Source of the DNA: Halpernia humi
GTDB lineage: Bacteria; Bacteroidota; Bacteroidia; Flavobacteriales; Weeksellaceae
DNA: 64,000 nucleotides
Assembly: GCF_900108025.1 (NCBI RefSeq)
Contig: NZ_FNUS01000001.1
Coordinates: 1 to 64,000 of the forward strand
Direction: 5' to 3'
Shown: one piece after another, positions 25,416-32,978 of the stretch
Layout of the letters: the number at the start of each line of letters is the position of its first letter
How positions within the stretch are numbered: the stretch's first letter is position 1
The notes under the pieces: generated by a model
What the model saw: the letters and a program-made list of their open reading frames with translations, nothing else
Database searches by the model: none
What the model was told of the DNA's origin: nothing
Made by a program: the position numbers and the translations under genes

Positions 25416-25509
25416 CCTTTGCGCTCATTGCGTGAAATCTTTAAATAAAATTAAATCGAAAAAACCTTTGCGCTCATTGCGTGAAATCTTTACATAAAAT
25501 TAAATCGAA
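25416..25509. repeat. Two tandem copies of a 49-bp sequence at the sixA 3' end
   Basis: CCTTTGCGCTCATTGCGTG plus an AAATCTTTA-ATAAAATTAAATCGA tail occurs at 25416 and 25465. The second copy covers the last two sense codons and the stop codon of the minus-strand sixA-like gene, so the duplication includes its 3' end. Confidence 0.85.
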
Positions 25510-25976
25510 TTCGGTTTATAAAATGCTACTATTTTTTTGCTAGCATTTTCAAATTCAGACCATTGTTCGCAATCGATATTATAAATCGCAACGCCGCAAG
25601 TGGGGAAGTGAATAATTTCATCTGTTAAAGAATTTGCAAAATTTGAAATACCGTTATTGTGCGAAAACAGGGCAACAGAATCATTTTCATCATCTAAAGA
25701 AAAAATAACAGAAAGAACATTTTTTTCCGAAGGATGGTATAATTTTTCTGCAGTTTCAAAAGATTTTTCATAGTGTTTAGAAAAAATTTCGCAGGTTTCT
25801 ACTGTTCTAGTTGCCGGACTTGCCAGAAAATAATCAATTTTAATTTCTTTATCCAGAAAATATTTCGCCATTTTTTCTGCCTCATTAATTCCAGATTGCG
25901 CCAAAGGTCTATCTAAATCTTCAGTATTTTCTGGCCAATCACTTTTAGCGTGGCGAATTAATATTAGGGTTTTCAT
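25500..25976 (-). CDS. SixA-like histidine phosphatase
   Basis: 158 residues of the histidine phosphatase superfamily. The catalytic RHAKSDW is at 8-14, the second-helix motif LDRPLAQSGINEAEKMA at 21-37, SPATRTVET with its arginine at about 54-62 and the second histidine in LFSHNNGIS (about 103-111). SixA proteins remove phosphate from phosphohistidine in phosphorelay or PTS proteins; the partner here is unknown. Its stop codon lies in a tandem repeat. Confidence 0.85.
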   Translation of the reverse strand: MKTLILIRHAKSDWPENTEDLDRPLAQSGINEAEKMAKYFLDKEIKIDYFLASPATRTVETCEIFSKHYEKSFETAEKLYHPSEKNVLSVIFSLDDENDSVALFSHNNGISNFANSLTDEIIHFPTCGVAIYNIDCEQWSEFENASKKIVAFYKPNSI

Positions 25977-26069
25977 CTATTGGATTATTTATTTTGTTTT
26001 TGAATATTTTTGATAATTTAGTTTAATTTGAAATTATATACAAATGTGGCAAAAAAAAATATAAAAAAG

Positions 26070-26089
26070 TGTATGAAATTTATCATACA
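26070..26089. promoter_or_regulatory. Perfect 7-bp inverted repeat, possible operator
   Basis: TGTATGA and TCATACA separated by six bases, in the 219-bp gap between the divergent sixA-like and ruvX genes. It lies about 75 bases before the ruvX promoter. It has no T-run, so it is not a terminator. The binding protein is unknown. Confidence 0.35.
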
Positions 26090-26163
26090 GGTCTATTTAT
26101 TAGCAATCTAAATTTAAATAATTATTTGAATTTTATATTCAAAGTAAAACATTAAAATTCATG

Positions 26164-26188
26164 GTTTTGCTAAAATTTAGTAAATTTG
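26164..26188 (+). promoter_or_regulatory. Promoter for ruvX-def
   Basis: TTTTG near 26164 and TAAATTTG at 26181-26188 match the Bacteroidota -33/-7 pair, eight bases before the ATG, so the leader would be very short or absent. Confidence 0.5.
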
Positions 26189-26195
26189 CAATCTG

Positions 26196-26606
26196 ATGGG
26201 AAAAACGCTTGCAATTGATTATGGAAAGGTAAGATGTGGTCTTGCGGAAACCGATGATTTAAAAATAATTGCGAGTGGTTTGCCAACAATTCCGACGATT
26301 GAACTTTTAAATTTTTTAAAAAATTATATTAAAAATAATAAAGTTGATGAATTGGTGATTGGGCAACCTTTAGATTTAAAAGGCAATTTGAACGAAGTGG
26401 AAACTGATATTTTAAAATTTATAGAAAAATTTAAAGTAGAATTTCCAGAAATAAAAGTTTTTCGTTTAGATGAAAGATTTACCTCAAAAATGGCAAGTTT
26501 TTTCATTAGCCAAAGTGGGAAAACCAAAAAGAAAAGGGAAGAAAAAGGTTTAATAGACAAAGTAAGTGCAACCATAATTTTGCAAAACTTTTTAGAACAG
26601 AAATAA
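26196..26606 (+). CDS. ruvX: Putative pre-16S rRNA nuclease / Holliday junction resolvase YqgF
   Basis: 136 residues with the RNase H-like fold: LAIDYGKVRCGLAETD (4-19) with the first catalytic aspartate, VIGQPLDLKG (about 55-64), FRLDERFTSKMA (about 88-99) and DKVSATIILQNFL near the end with the last acidic residue. YqgF trims the 16S rRNA 5' end and/or resolves junctions. It is followed three bases later by def, so the two are probably co-transcribed. Confidence 0.93.
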   Translation: MGKTLAIDYGKVRCGLAETDDLKIIASGLPTIPTIELLNFLKNYIKNNKVDELVIGQPLDLKGNLNEVETDILKFIEKFKVEFPEIKVFRLDERFTSKMASFFISQSGKTKKKREEKGLIDKVSATIILQNFLEQK

Positions 26607-26608
26607 AC

Positions 26609-27181
26609 ATGATATTACCAATTCGGGCATTTGGAGACCCGGTTTTAAGAAAAAAGGGAAAAGATATTTCGCAAGATTATCCAGGCTTGAAAGACTTGGT
26701 TTCAAATATGTTTGAAACTATGGATGAAGCGAATGGCATTGGCTTAGCTGCGCCACAAGTCGGTTTAGATTTACGACTTTTTGTGGTCGATTTATCGCCT
26801 TTGGCTGAAGATGAAGATTATGCGGATATTGCCACAGAATTGAAAAATTTTAAAAAGGTTTTCATCAATGCGACTATTCTGGAAGAAACAGGCGAAGTTT
26901 GGAAATTTAATGAAGGTTGCCTTTCCATACCAGAAGTTCGCGAAGATGTAGCAAGGCACGAAACCATTACGATTGAGTATTACGATGAAAATTTCAATAA
27001 ACACACCGATACTTTTTCGGATATGCGCGCTCGCGTTATTCAGCATGAATATGACCATATTGAAGGCATACTTTTTACCGATCATTTGAGTTCTTTAAAG
27101 AAAAAAATGGTAAAAGGCAAACTAACGAAGATTTCTCACGGTGAAGTGAATGTAAATTATAAAATGAGGTTTCCGAAGTAG
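26609..27181 (+). CDS. def: Peptide deformylase
   Basis: 190 residues; removes the formyl group from nascent peptides using a metal. The three motifs are intact: GIGLAAPQVG (about 43-52), EGCLSIPE (about 110-117, metal cysteine) and QHEYDHIEG (about 151-159, HExxH with both histidine ligands). Length and layout fit the bacterial type I enzyme, with an acidic insert (LAEDEDYADIATELKNF) between motifs 1 and 2 as usual in Bacteroidota. Encoded between ruvX and a DUF5606 gene. Confidence 0.97.
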   Translation: MILPIRAFGDPVLRKKGKDISQDYPGLKDLVSNMFETMDEANGIGLAAPQVGLDLRLFVVDLSPLAEDEDYADIATELKNFKKVFINATILEETGEVWKFNEGCLSIPEVREDVARHETITIEYYDENFNKHTDTFSDMRARVIQHEYDHIEGILFTDHLSSLKKKMVKGKLTKISHGEVNVNYKMRFPK

Positions 27182-27235
27182 GAAATTTTAATTATTTTAA
27201 AAAAATATAGACCAAAATTTAATCAAAAAAATATT

Positions 27236-27790
27236 ATGCAATTAGAAAAAATAATCTCAATTTCTGGCAAACCAGGACTTTTTAAATTGGTATCCCAATT
27301 AAAAAATGGATTTATAATAGAAGATATTACAACCAAGAAAAAAGCGAGTATTTCCAATTCTTCCCAAGTAAGTCTTTTAGATAATATTGCAATGTTTACT
27401 TTCGATAAAGAAGTGCCTTTATTTGAAGTTTTAGAAAATGTGGCCAAAAAAGAGAATTATAAAGCAACCATTTCTCATAAATCTACCGATGCAGAACTTC
27501 GCACTTTTATGGCAGAAGTTTTACCAGATTATGACAAAGACCGCGTTTATGTTTCTGATATTAAAAAACTAGCACAATGGTATAATTTACTAGAAAAAGC
27601 AGGATACATCACGCCAGAAAGTTTTGTGAAAGAAGAAAGCAACGAAGAAACCGAAGTTGAAAAACCATCAATAGAAAAAAAAGAAGCCAAGAAAACTGCA
27701 CCAAAGAAAGAAAAAACGGTGACACCAAAAGTAAAATCTACTTCTTCCGCAAAATCTACAGCGAAAAGTACGCATAGAAAAATGGGGTAA
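27236..27790 (+). CDS. DUF5606 family protein
   Basis: 184 residues. The first 135 match a conserved Bacteroidota family (LEKIISISGKPGLFKLVSQ at the start, then DKDRVYVSDIKKLAQWYNLL at about 100-119). The last 45 residues are a K/E/T/S-rich basic tail ending in RKMG, typically disordered. No catalytic residues are apparent. It follows def by 54 bases; the shared neighbourhood with ruvX and def suggests a housekeeping role that is not known. Confidence 0.8.
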   Translation: MQLEKIISISGKPGLFKLVSQLKNGFIIEDITTKKKASISNSSQVSLLDNIAMFTFDKEVPLFEVLENVAKKENYKATISHKSTDAELRTFMAEVLPDYDKDRVYVSDIKKLAQWYNLLEKAGYITPESFVKEESNEETEVEKPSIEKKEAKKTAPKKEKTVTPKVKSTSSAKSTAKSTHRKMG

Positions 27791-27851
27791 TTTTTAGGAT
27801 GAAAAATTGCTCTGTATTTTGAATAAAAATTGTTTTTTATGAATATATTAT

Positions 27852-27936
27852 GAAATCGCCATGATTTGCAAGCGCAAACACCTATTAACATTGAGCGATT
27901 GCATATGACCTAAAAAAAAACAATAAATATCTACAG
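27852..27936 (+). promoter_or_regulatory. Leader element related to the pyrH repeat units
   Basis: A mini-ORF from ATG 27861 encodes MICKRKHLLTLSDCI and stops at 27906-27908. Its sequence can pair: TGCAA/TTGCA and CAA/TTG around an internal loop. It is followed by GACC, a run of nine A and AAATATCTACAG directly before the ATG at 27937. The block from CAT-TGACC to CAGATGAAA closely follows the 3' end of each pyrH unit. Homology over about 40 bases is visible; a shared regulatory role is inference. Confidence 0.55.
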
Positions 27937-28347
27937 ATGAAAAAAATAATTTTTTATTTATCATTTTTATTTCTTGGCTGTTTTGTAATTTCTTGCGACA
28001 GAACCGAACCAGCCATCGGAAAATGGGAAGATAATATTAAACTTTCTGATAAAACAGCAACTTTAAGTTCTGGTTCAAATTCTATTATAATTTCAACTCA
28101 ATCAACAAATTGGTGGTTAGACAGCATTTCTTTAAATGGAAAAATAATAGATTTGCAGAACATTGATCGATTTTCTAAAAACTTCTTGTTTTCGCACTCC
28201 GATTTTACAGTTGAACGTAAAGAAGATGGAAAAAAAATCATTATTTCTATGAATCAAAATACTGCAAATGTTGAGAGAATTTTGGTTGTAAGAGTGGAAC
28301 AAGGAGATTATTTTGATTCTGTAAAAGTAACGCAAGCAAAACAATAA
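27937..28347 (+). CDS. Small lipoprotein with BACON-like domain
   Basis: 136 residues; lipobox with cysteine at about 20 (FVISCDRTEP). The mature chain has the strand order of a BACON-type domain: SIIISTQSTNWWLDSI (about 48-63), then NVERILVVRVEQGDYFDSVKVTQAK at the end (about 111-135), where the closing VKVTQA matches the domain's usual end. BACON domains occur in Bacteroidota surface proteins, often linked to glycan or mucin binding. The leader contains the pyrH-like element; a terminator follows. The ligand is unknown. Confidence 0.65.
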   Translation: MKKIIFYLSFLFLGCFVISCDRTEPAIGKWEDNIKLSDKTATLSSGSNSIIISTQSTNWWLDSISLNGKIIDLQNIDRFSKNFLFSHSDFTVERKEDGKKIIISMNQNTANVERILVVRVEQGDYFDSVKVTQAKQ

Positions 28348-28370
28348 ATTTTTTTTAAATATTTTTAATT

Positions 28371-28401
28371 CGGCAAAGTTTATAATCTTTGCCGTTTTTT
28401 T
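28371..28401 (+). terminator. Terminator after the BACON-like lipoprotein
   Basis: CGGCAAAG and CTTTGCCG form an eight-pair stem with an eight-base loop, followed by a T-run. Confidence 0.8.
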
Positions 28402-28424
28402 ATTAAAACTAAAACCTAAAAGTA

Positions 28425-29192
28425 ATGACTTCCAGAAAAGAACAACTCGAGTATTTTAATCAACTTTTAGATATTATGGAAGATTTGCGCGCAAAATGTC
28501 CGTGGGATAAAGTGCAAACTTTAGAAACTTTGCGGCCATTAACTTTGGAGGAAACTTATGAATTATCTGATGCCATTATTGCAAATGATTTACAGGAAAT
28601 AAAAAAGGAAATTGGCGATGTTTTACTGCATTTGGTTTTTTATTCAAAAATTGGAAGTGAAGAAAATGCGTTTGATATCGGTGAAGTGGTAAAATCTTTA
28701 AATGAAAAATTAATTTTTCGTCATCCACATATTTATGGTGATGTTGAGGTGAAAAATGAAGAAGAAGTAAAGCAAAACTGGGAAAAATTAAAATTAAAAG
28801 AAGGCAATAAATCGGTTTTGGGCGGCGTTCCAAAAAGTTTACCTTCTTTGATAAAAGCCTTTAGAATGCAAGATAAAGTAAAAGGAATTGGCTTTGAATT
28901 TCATAATCCGGAAGATGCTTGGAAAAAAGTGGAAGAGGAGTTAGAAGAATTTCACGCAGAAACTGAATTAGAAAAAAAAGAACAAGAATTAGGCGACGTC
29001 TTTTTTTCATTAATAAATTACGCCCGAATGAACGGCTTAAATCCTGATTCTGCATTAGAAAAAACCAATAATAAATTTCTGAAACGATTTCAATTAATGG
29101 AGAATTTGGCTTTAGAAAAAAACTTAAAACTTCAAAATTTAAGTTTAGACGAAATGGATGAATTATGGGAAGAAGCTAAGAAAGGAGAATAA
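28425..29192 (+). CDS. mazG: Nucleoside triphosphate pyrophosphohydrolase
   Basis: 255 residues with the tandem-MazG layout. Domain 1 has CPWDKVQTLETLRPLTLEETYEL and EIGDVLLHLVFYSKI (metal-binding EExxE...ExxD, about 26-75). Domain 2 has the matching EEELEEF and ELGDVFFSLINYARM (about 170-205). MazG hydrolyses NTPs and dNTPs, including non-canonical ones, to NMP and pyrophosphate, and in E. coli affects ppGpp. It has no MazEF neighbour here. Confidence 0.93.
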   Translation: MTSRKEQLEYFNQLLDIMEDLRAKCPWDKVQTLETLRPLTLEETYELSDAIIANDLQEIKKEIGDVLLHLVFYSKIGSEENAFDIGEVVKSLNEKLIFRHPHIYGDVEVKNEEEVKQNWEKLKLKEGNKSVLGGVPKSLPSLIKAFRMQDKVKGIGFEFHNPEDAWKKVEEELEEFHAETELEKKEQELGDVFFSLINYARMNGLNPDSALEKTNNKFLKRFQLMENLALEKNLKLQNLSLDEMDELWEEAKKGE

Positions 29193-29327
29193 AATTTTTT
29201 CATAAATTTCAAAGATTTACAAAGATTTTTTTTCATTTCTATGTTTTTTAGTTTTTAGAAATAAACTTTAAAGCGCACTTTTTTGTCTTTGTGGTTATTT
29301 AATAACACACCTCAAGGCCTGTTCTCA

Positions 29328-30452
29328 CTAACTCGTTTTTTTATAGCGCAACATTGCCCAAGAAATTCCCACAATTCCCAAACCTGTGATGTAGGCAAAA
29401 TGGGGCAATAAATCCATAAAACCGCTGTTTTTTAGCATAATTAATCGAATTCCTTCTACACCGTAAGTGACGGGATTTGCTTTTGCAATATACCGCGCCC
29501 ACTCAGCCATACTTTCTATCGGCGTGAAAAGCCCGCTCATCAAAATGAAAATCATCATAAAGAAAAAAACCATAAACATCGCTTGCTGCTGCGTTTCGCT
29601 ATAAACTGAGGCCAAAAGTCCCAATCCTAAAATCGCAATTAAATAAACAGAAAGAAAGGCATACAAAAGTAGAAAACTACCTTGCATTTGTATTTTGTAA
29701 ACAAAAATTGTAACCAAAAGACCGATGCTAAAAGCGACCATAGACAAAATCCAAAACGGAATGAGTTTCCCCATAATAAAATCACGCTTTTTAATCGGTG
29801 ATACATTTATTTGTTCAATGGTGCCGATTTCTTTTTCCTGAACGATGTTTAAAGCCGTTAAATATGTGCTAATCAAGGTTACCAAAAAAACCAATATACC
29901 GGGAACAAGGGAAAGTCTGTAGTTATAATTTTCATTAAACCAAAAATTGGGCACGATTTCTACGCCAGAATTTTTCTTCGCCGTTTCTATTTCAGGATTC
30001 ATTTTCACCTGAATTTGCTGATTGTAATTTTGTAAAATTTGGGCGAGATAACTTGCAGAAAGTCCGGCTTTTGTTCCATTGATGGCATTGATGGCGAGTA
30101 AAACTTTTTCTTTGTTTTCCCGAACTAAATCTTTCTCGAAATTATTGGGAATTTCAATGATTAAATCTACTTTGTCTTTTTCTATTTGCTCGTAAGATTT
30201 TGGATAACTTTCTCCATAACCCACGATTTTGAAATATCCTGAAGCGGTGATTGTTCGGATGAGTTCTCGGGATTCTGTGGATTTATCGTGATCTACGATG
30301 GCAATTTTTATGTCTTTTATTTCATAATTTGCCGCCAAAGGAAGAATTACCAATTGCATTACAGGCATCACGAAAATGATGGCTAAAATGGATTTGTTCC
30401 TGAATATTTGCAGGAATTCTTTTTTTATTAATATGAATAATGTTCTAAACAT
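29328..30452 (-). CDS. ABC-2 type exporter permease
   Basis: 374 residues: one N-terminal transmembrane helix (about 20-40), a long extracytoplasmic domain (about 45-170), then five hydrophobic segments from about 180 to 365, the ABC-2 layout of YbhR/YhhJ proteins. VQEKEIGTIEQINVSPIKKRDFIMGK (about 204-229) is the conserved cytoplasmic gate helix. Last gene of the tetR-tolC-hlyD-ATPase-permease operon on the minus strand. It likely pairs with the permease at 30668. Confidence 0.88.
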   Translation of the reverse strand: MFRTLFILIKKEFLQIFRNKSILAIIFVMPVMQLVILPLAANYEIKDIKIAIVDHDKSTESRELIRTITASGYFKIVGYGESYPKSYEQIEKDKVDLIIEIPNNFEKDLVRENKEKVLLAINAINGTKAGLSASYLAQILQNYNQQIQVKMNPEIETAKKNSGVEIVPNFWFNENYNYRLSLVPGILVFLVTLISTYLTALNIVQEKEIGTIEQINVSPIKKRDFIMGKLIPFWILSMVAFSIGLLVTIFVYKIQMQGSFLLLYAFLSVYLIAILGLGLLASVYSETQQQAMFMVFFFMMIFILMSGLFTPIESMAEWARYIAKANPVTYGVEGIRLIMLKNSGFMDLLPHFAYITGLGIVGISWAMLRYKKTS

Positions 30453-30596
30453 TTTGTTTTTTAAGTAGATATTATGTAAGAAGGATTATATAAGAAGTAT
30501 TATGTAAGAAGTATTATGTATAAAGTTTAAATTATTAAGTATAAAATATGAATTATTTTAAAATTATTAACTAAATATTGATTACCACCAACAGTC

Positions 30597-30663
30597 AACT
30601 TTCAACCGTCAACCGTCAACTGTCAACTGTCAACCGTCAACCGTCAACCATCAACCGTTAACT
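30597..30663. repeat. Heptamer tandem repeat GTCAACY
   Basis: About eight or nine consecutive seven-base units (GTCAACC, GTCAACT, ATCAACC and similar) in the 215-bp gap between the two ABC-2 permease genes. The rest of the gap (30466-30540) holds a looser ATTATGTAAGAAGT repeat. Similar YAACTATC or TTATCAA heptamers recur between other genes of this operon. Confidence 0.85.
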
Positions 30664-30667
30664 ATTT

Positions 30668-31768
30668 TCATTCTAAACGTATTTTAAATTTTTTCACGGC
30701 GATGATGAATAAAACCGTCATCATTCCCAAAAGGACGAGAAGGTGTTTCCAGACGACTTCTAGACCGGTTCCTTTGATCATTATATTTTTTACAATTTCG
30801 TAGTACCATTTTGCAGGAATGATGTTGCCGACGACTTGCAGCGGAATTGGCATATTTTCTACGGGGAACATAAAACCGCTTAACATCAAGGTTGGAAGCA
30901 TCGTTCCGATAAGGGAAATGAGCATCGCGGTTTGTTGAGAATCGGTTACAATGGAAATTACAATTCCAATCAAAAGATTGGTGATAATAAAAATAATACT
31001 GATGCCGAAGAGCAAAAATAAACTTCCTTGGATGGGTAAATCGAGCACGCTTACGCTCAAAATGAGGATGGAAATGAGAATTAAAATCGACAAAATAAAG
31101 TAAGGAATTGCTTTCGCCAAAATAATAATGTACGGTTTCATAGGCGAAACGAGAAGAATTTCCATGGTTCCGGTTTCTTTTTCGCGAACGATTGCAATGG
31201 CTGTCATCAAAACACAAATGATAAGTAAAATAAAGGCCATCACGCCGGGAACGAAATTTGGCGCGCCTTTTAATTGCGGATTATAAAGCATTCGGATTTC
31301 TGGCTGAACGCCAGAATTTGCATGCAGGGTTTGTTGTCCGTAAAAATCTAGAATAATATTCGATATAAAATTATAGATTTGATTGGCGAGATTAATGTCG
31401 GTTCCATCGCAGATGAGTTGCAATTGCGTTTTTTTTCCGCTGTTCATATCTTGCGAAAATTGGGCAGGAATTACCAAAATCATTTTTATTTTTCCACCTT
31501 TGAAAGCGTCTTCTGCTTCGTTTATGGATTTTAAATTTTTGTCGATATCAAAATATTGATTGGCGTCAATTTTTGAAATTAATTCCATCGAAGTTTGGGT
31601 TTTATCTTGGTCTAAAATCGCCAATTTTGTATCTTTTACTTCGGTGCTCAAAGCAAAGCCAAAAAGCAGAATTTGCACAATCGGCATTCCGAAAAGTACC
31701 ATCAAAGTCCTTTTATCGCGCAAAACGTGTAAAAATTCTTTTTTTACAAAAGTTAGAAGTTGCTTCAT
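30668..31768 (-). CDS. ABC-2 type exporter permease
   Basis: 366 residues with the same ABC-2 layout: first helix at about 20-40, an extracytoplasmic domain to about 170, then five helices (about 175-360), and the REKETGTMEILLVSPMKPYIIILAK gate helix (about 194-218). It begins LRDKRTLMVLFGMPIVQILLFGFAL, typical of YbhS/YbhR-type drug or envelope exporters. It forms a probable heterodimer with the 29328 product, driven by the two ATPases at 32225 and 32979. Confidence 0.88.
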   Translation of the reverse strand: MKQLLTFVKKEFLHVLRDKRTLMVLFGMPIVQILLFGFALSTEVKDTKLAILDQDKTQTSMELISKIDANQYFDIDKNLKSINEAEDAFKGGKIKMILVIPAQFSQDMNSGKKTQLQLICDGTDINLANQIYNFISNIILDFYGQQTLHANSGVQPEIRMLYNPQLKGAPNFVPGVMAFILLIICVLMTAIAIVREKETGTMEILLVSPMKPYIIILAKAIPYFILSILILISILILSVSVLDLPIQGSLFLLFGISIIFIITNLLIGIVISIVTDSQQTAMLISLIGTMLPTLMLSGFMFPVENMPIPLQVVGNIIPAKWYYEIVKNIMIKGTGLEVVWKHLLVLLGMMTVLFIIAVKKFKIRLE

Positions 31769-31804
31769 TTTTTTAGTGGATAAGTGACAATTGATAATTG
31801 ACAG

Positions 31805-32167
31805 TTATTTTCTTCCGAGATTTTCTTTGGTTGTTTTTACAATTTTTATGAGCATTTTTAAAATTTCTGTGCAATCTGATGTAATAGATTGATATTCTTT
31901 TTCAGTAAGATATTCGCCTTTGTGGAGAAGCAGTAACCAATAATCGGTTTCGTTTGCTTCTTTTAAAGCGATGTTCATTTTATTGAGAAAATCTGCTTTA
32001 GATTGTGCATGTTCCGCTTCTCTAATTAAAGCTCCAATCGCTGTTCCGCTTCGTAATAATTGTTTTGAAAGAATAAATTCTTTCCTTTCAGTCGTCAATA
32101 TTTTATAAATTTTTATCAACCTTATCGAAAACACAATCGATTTTTCTGCAACAGTATTATTTTCCAT
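31805..32167 (-). CDS. Four-helix-bundle protein (S23/23S rRNA intervening-sequence type)
   Basis: About 120 residues from ATG 32167 (MENNTVAEKS); the longer frame upstream reads through repeat DNA. SIRLIKIYKILTTERKEFILSKQLLRSGTAIGALIREAEHAQSKADFLNKMNIALKEANETDYWL (two to three helices in sequence) is the conserved core of the four-helix-bundle family first seen in 23S rRNA intervening sequences. Function unknown. It interrupts the exporter operon between an ATPase and a permease, a position typical of this mobile-looking family. Confidence 0.85.
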   Translation of the reverse strand: MENNTVAEKSIVFSIRLIKIYKILTTERKEFILSKQLLRSGTAIGALIREAEHAQSKADFLNKMNIALKEANETDYWLLLLHKGEYLTEKEYQSITSDCTEILKMLIKIVKTTKENLGRK

Positions 32168-32224
32168 AATTTTAAATTTTATCCTGTTTGTTTTCGCTAT
32201 CAACTTTCCACTCTCAACTGTCAA

Positions 32225-32977
32225 CTATTCCAATCTCTTCGCGCCTCTCGCCAACTCATAAAAAACATCGTCCATATTTTTTGCATCAAATTGTTTTTTC
32301 AAATTTGCTGGTGAATCCAAAGCTGCAATTTTTCCATCGACCATGATGGAAATTCGGTCGCAATATTCGGCTTCGTCCATGTAATGCGTTGTTACAAAAA
32401 TCGTAATTCCACGATCTGACGCTTCGTAAATCATATCCCAAAATTGTCGGCGCGTTACAGGATCAACACCGCCGGTTGGTTCATCTAAAAAAACAATTTG
32501 TGGTTCGTGAAAAATGGCGACAGAAAAGGCGAGTTTTTGTTTCCAACCCAAAGGCAGTTCCGAAACCAATTTATTTTTCTCTTTTTCTAATCCTAATTTT
32601 TGGATAAGTTCTTCACCTTTTGTTTTAAGAGTTTTTCGGGGAATTCCGTAGATTCCACCGAAGAAATCTAGGTTTTCTTTTACACTTAGATTGCCGTATA
32701 AAGAAAACTTTTGAGACATATATCCGATATTTTTTTTAATTTTTTCCGTTTCGGTGTAAACATCAAATCCGCCGACAGTTGCAGTTCCTGAAGATGGAAT
32801 AGAAAGTCCACTAAACATTCGCATCGCCGTGGTTTTTCCGGCTCCATTTGCACCAAGGAAACCGAAAATTTCTCCTTTTTTCACTTCAAAACTGATGTGA
32901 TCTACCGCAGTGAAATCTCCAAAAACTTTGGTAATATTTTCTGCTTTGATGGCGATATTTTGATTTTCGATTTTCAT
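32225..32977 (-). CDS. ABC transporter ATP-binding protein
   Basis: 250 residues. Walker A GANGAGKTTAM (about 43-53), signature LPLGWKQKL in place of LSGGQ (about 141-149), Walker B IVFLDEPTGGVD (about 161-172) and the H-loop in FVTTHYMDEAEY. It ends one base before the next upstream gene's reading frame and shares the pathway with the 32979 ATPase; together they correspond to the two halves of YbhF-type double ATPases. Powers the two ABC-2 permeases downstream. Confidence 0.9.
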   Translation of the reverse strand: MKIENQNIAIKAENITKVFGDFTAVDHISFEVKKGEIFGFLGANGAGKTTAMRMFSGLSIPSSGTATVGGFDVYTETEKIKKNIGYMSQKFSLYGNLSVKENLDFFGGIYGIPRKTLKTKGEELIQKLGLEKEKNKLVSELPLGWKQKLAFSVAIFHEPQIVFLDEPTGGVDPVTRRQFWDMIYEASDRGITIFVTTHYMDEAEYCDRISIMVDGKIAALDSPANLKKQFDAKNMDDVFYELARGAKRLE

Positions 32978-32978
32978 T

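Noticed and set aside
30684-31217. 177-codon frame overlapping the ABC-2 permease
   Set aside because: It lies wholly inside the permease gene in another frame, is rich in H, R, N and F, and has no domain.
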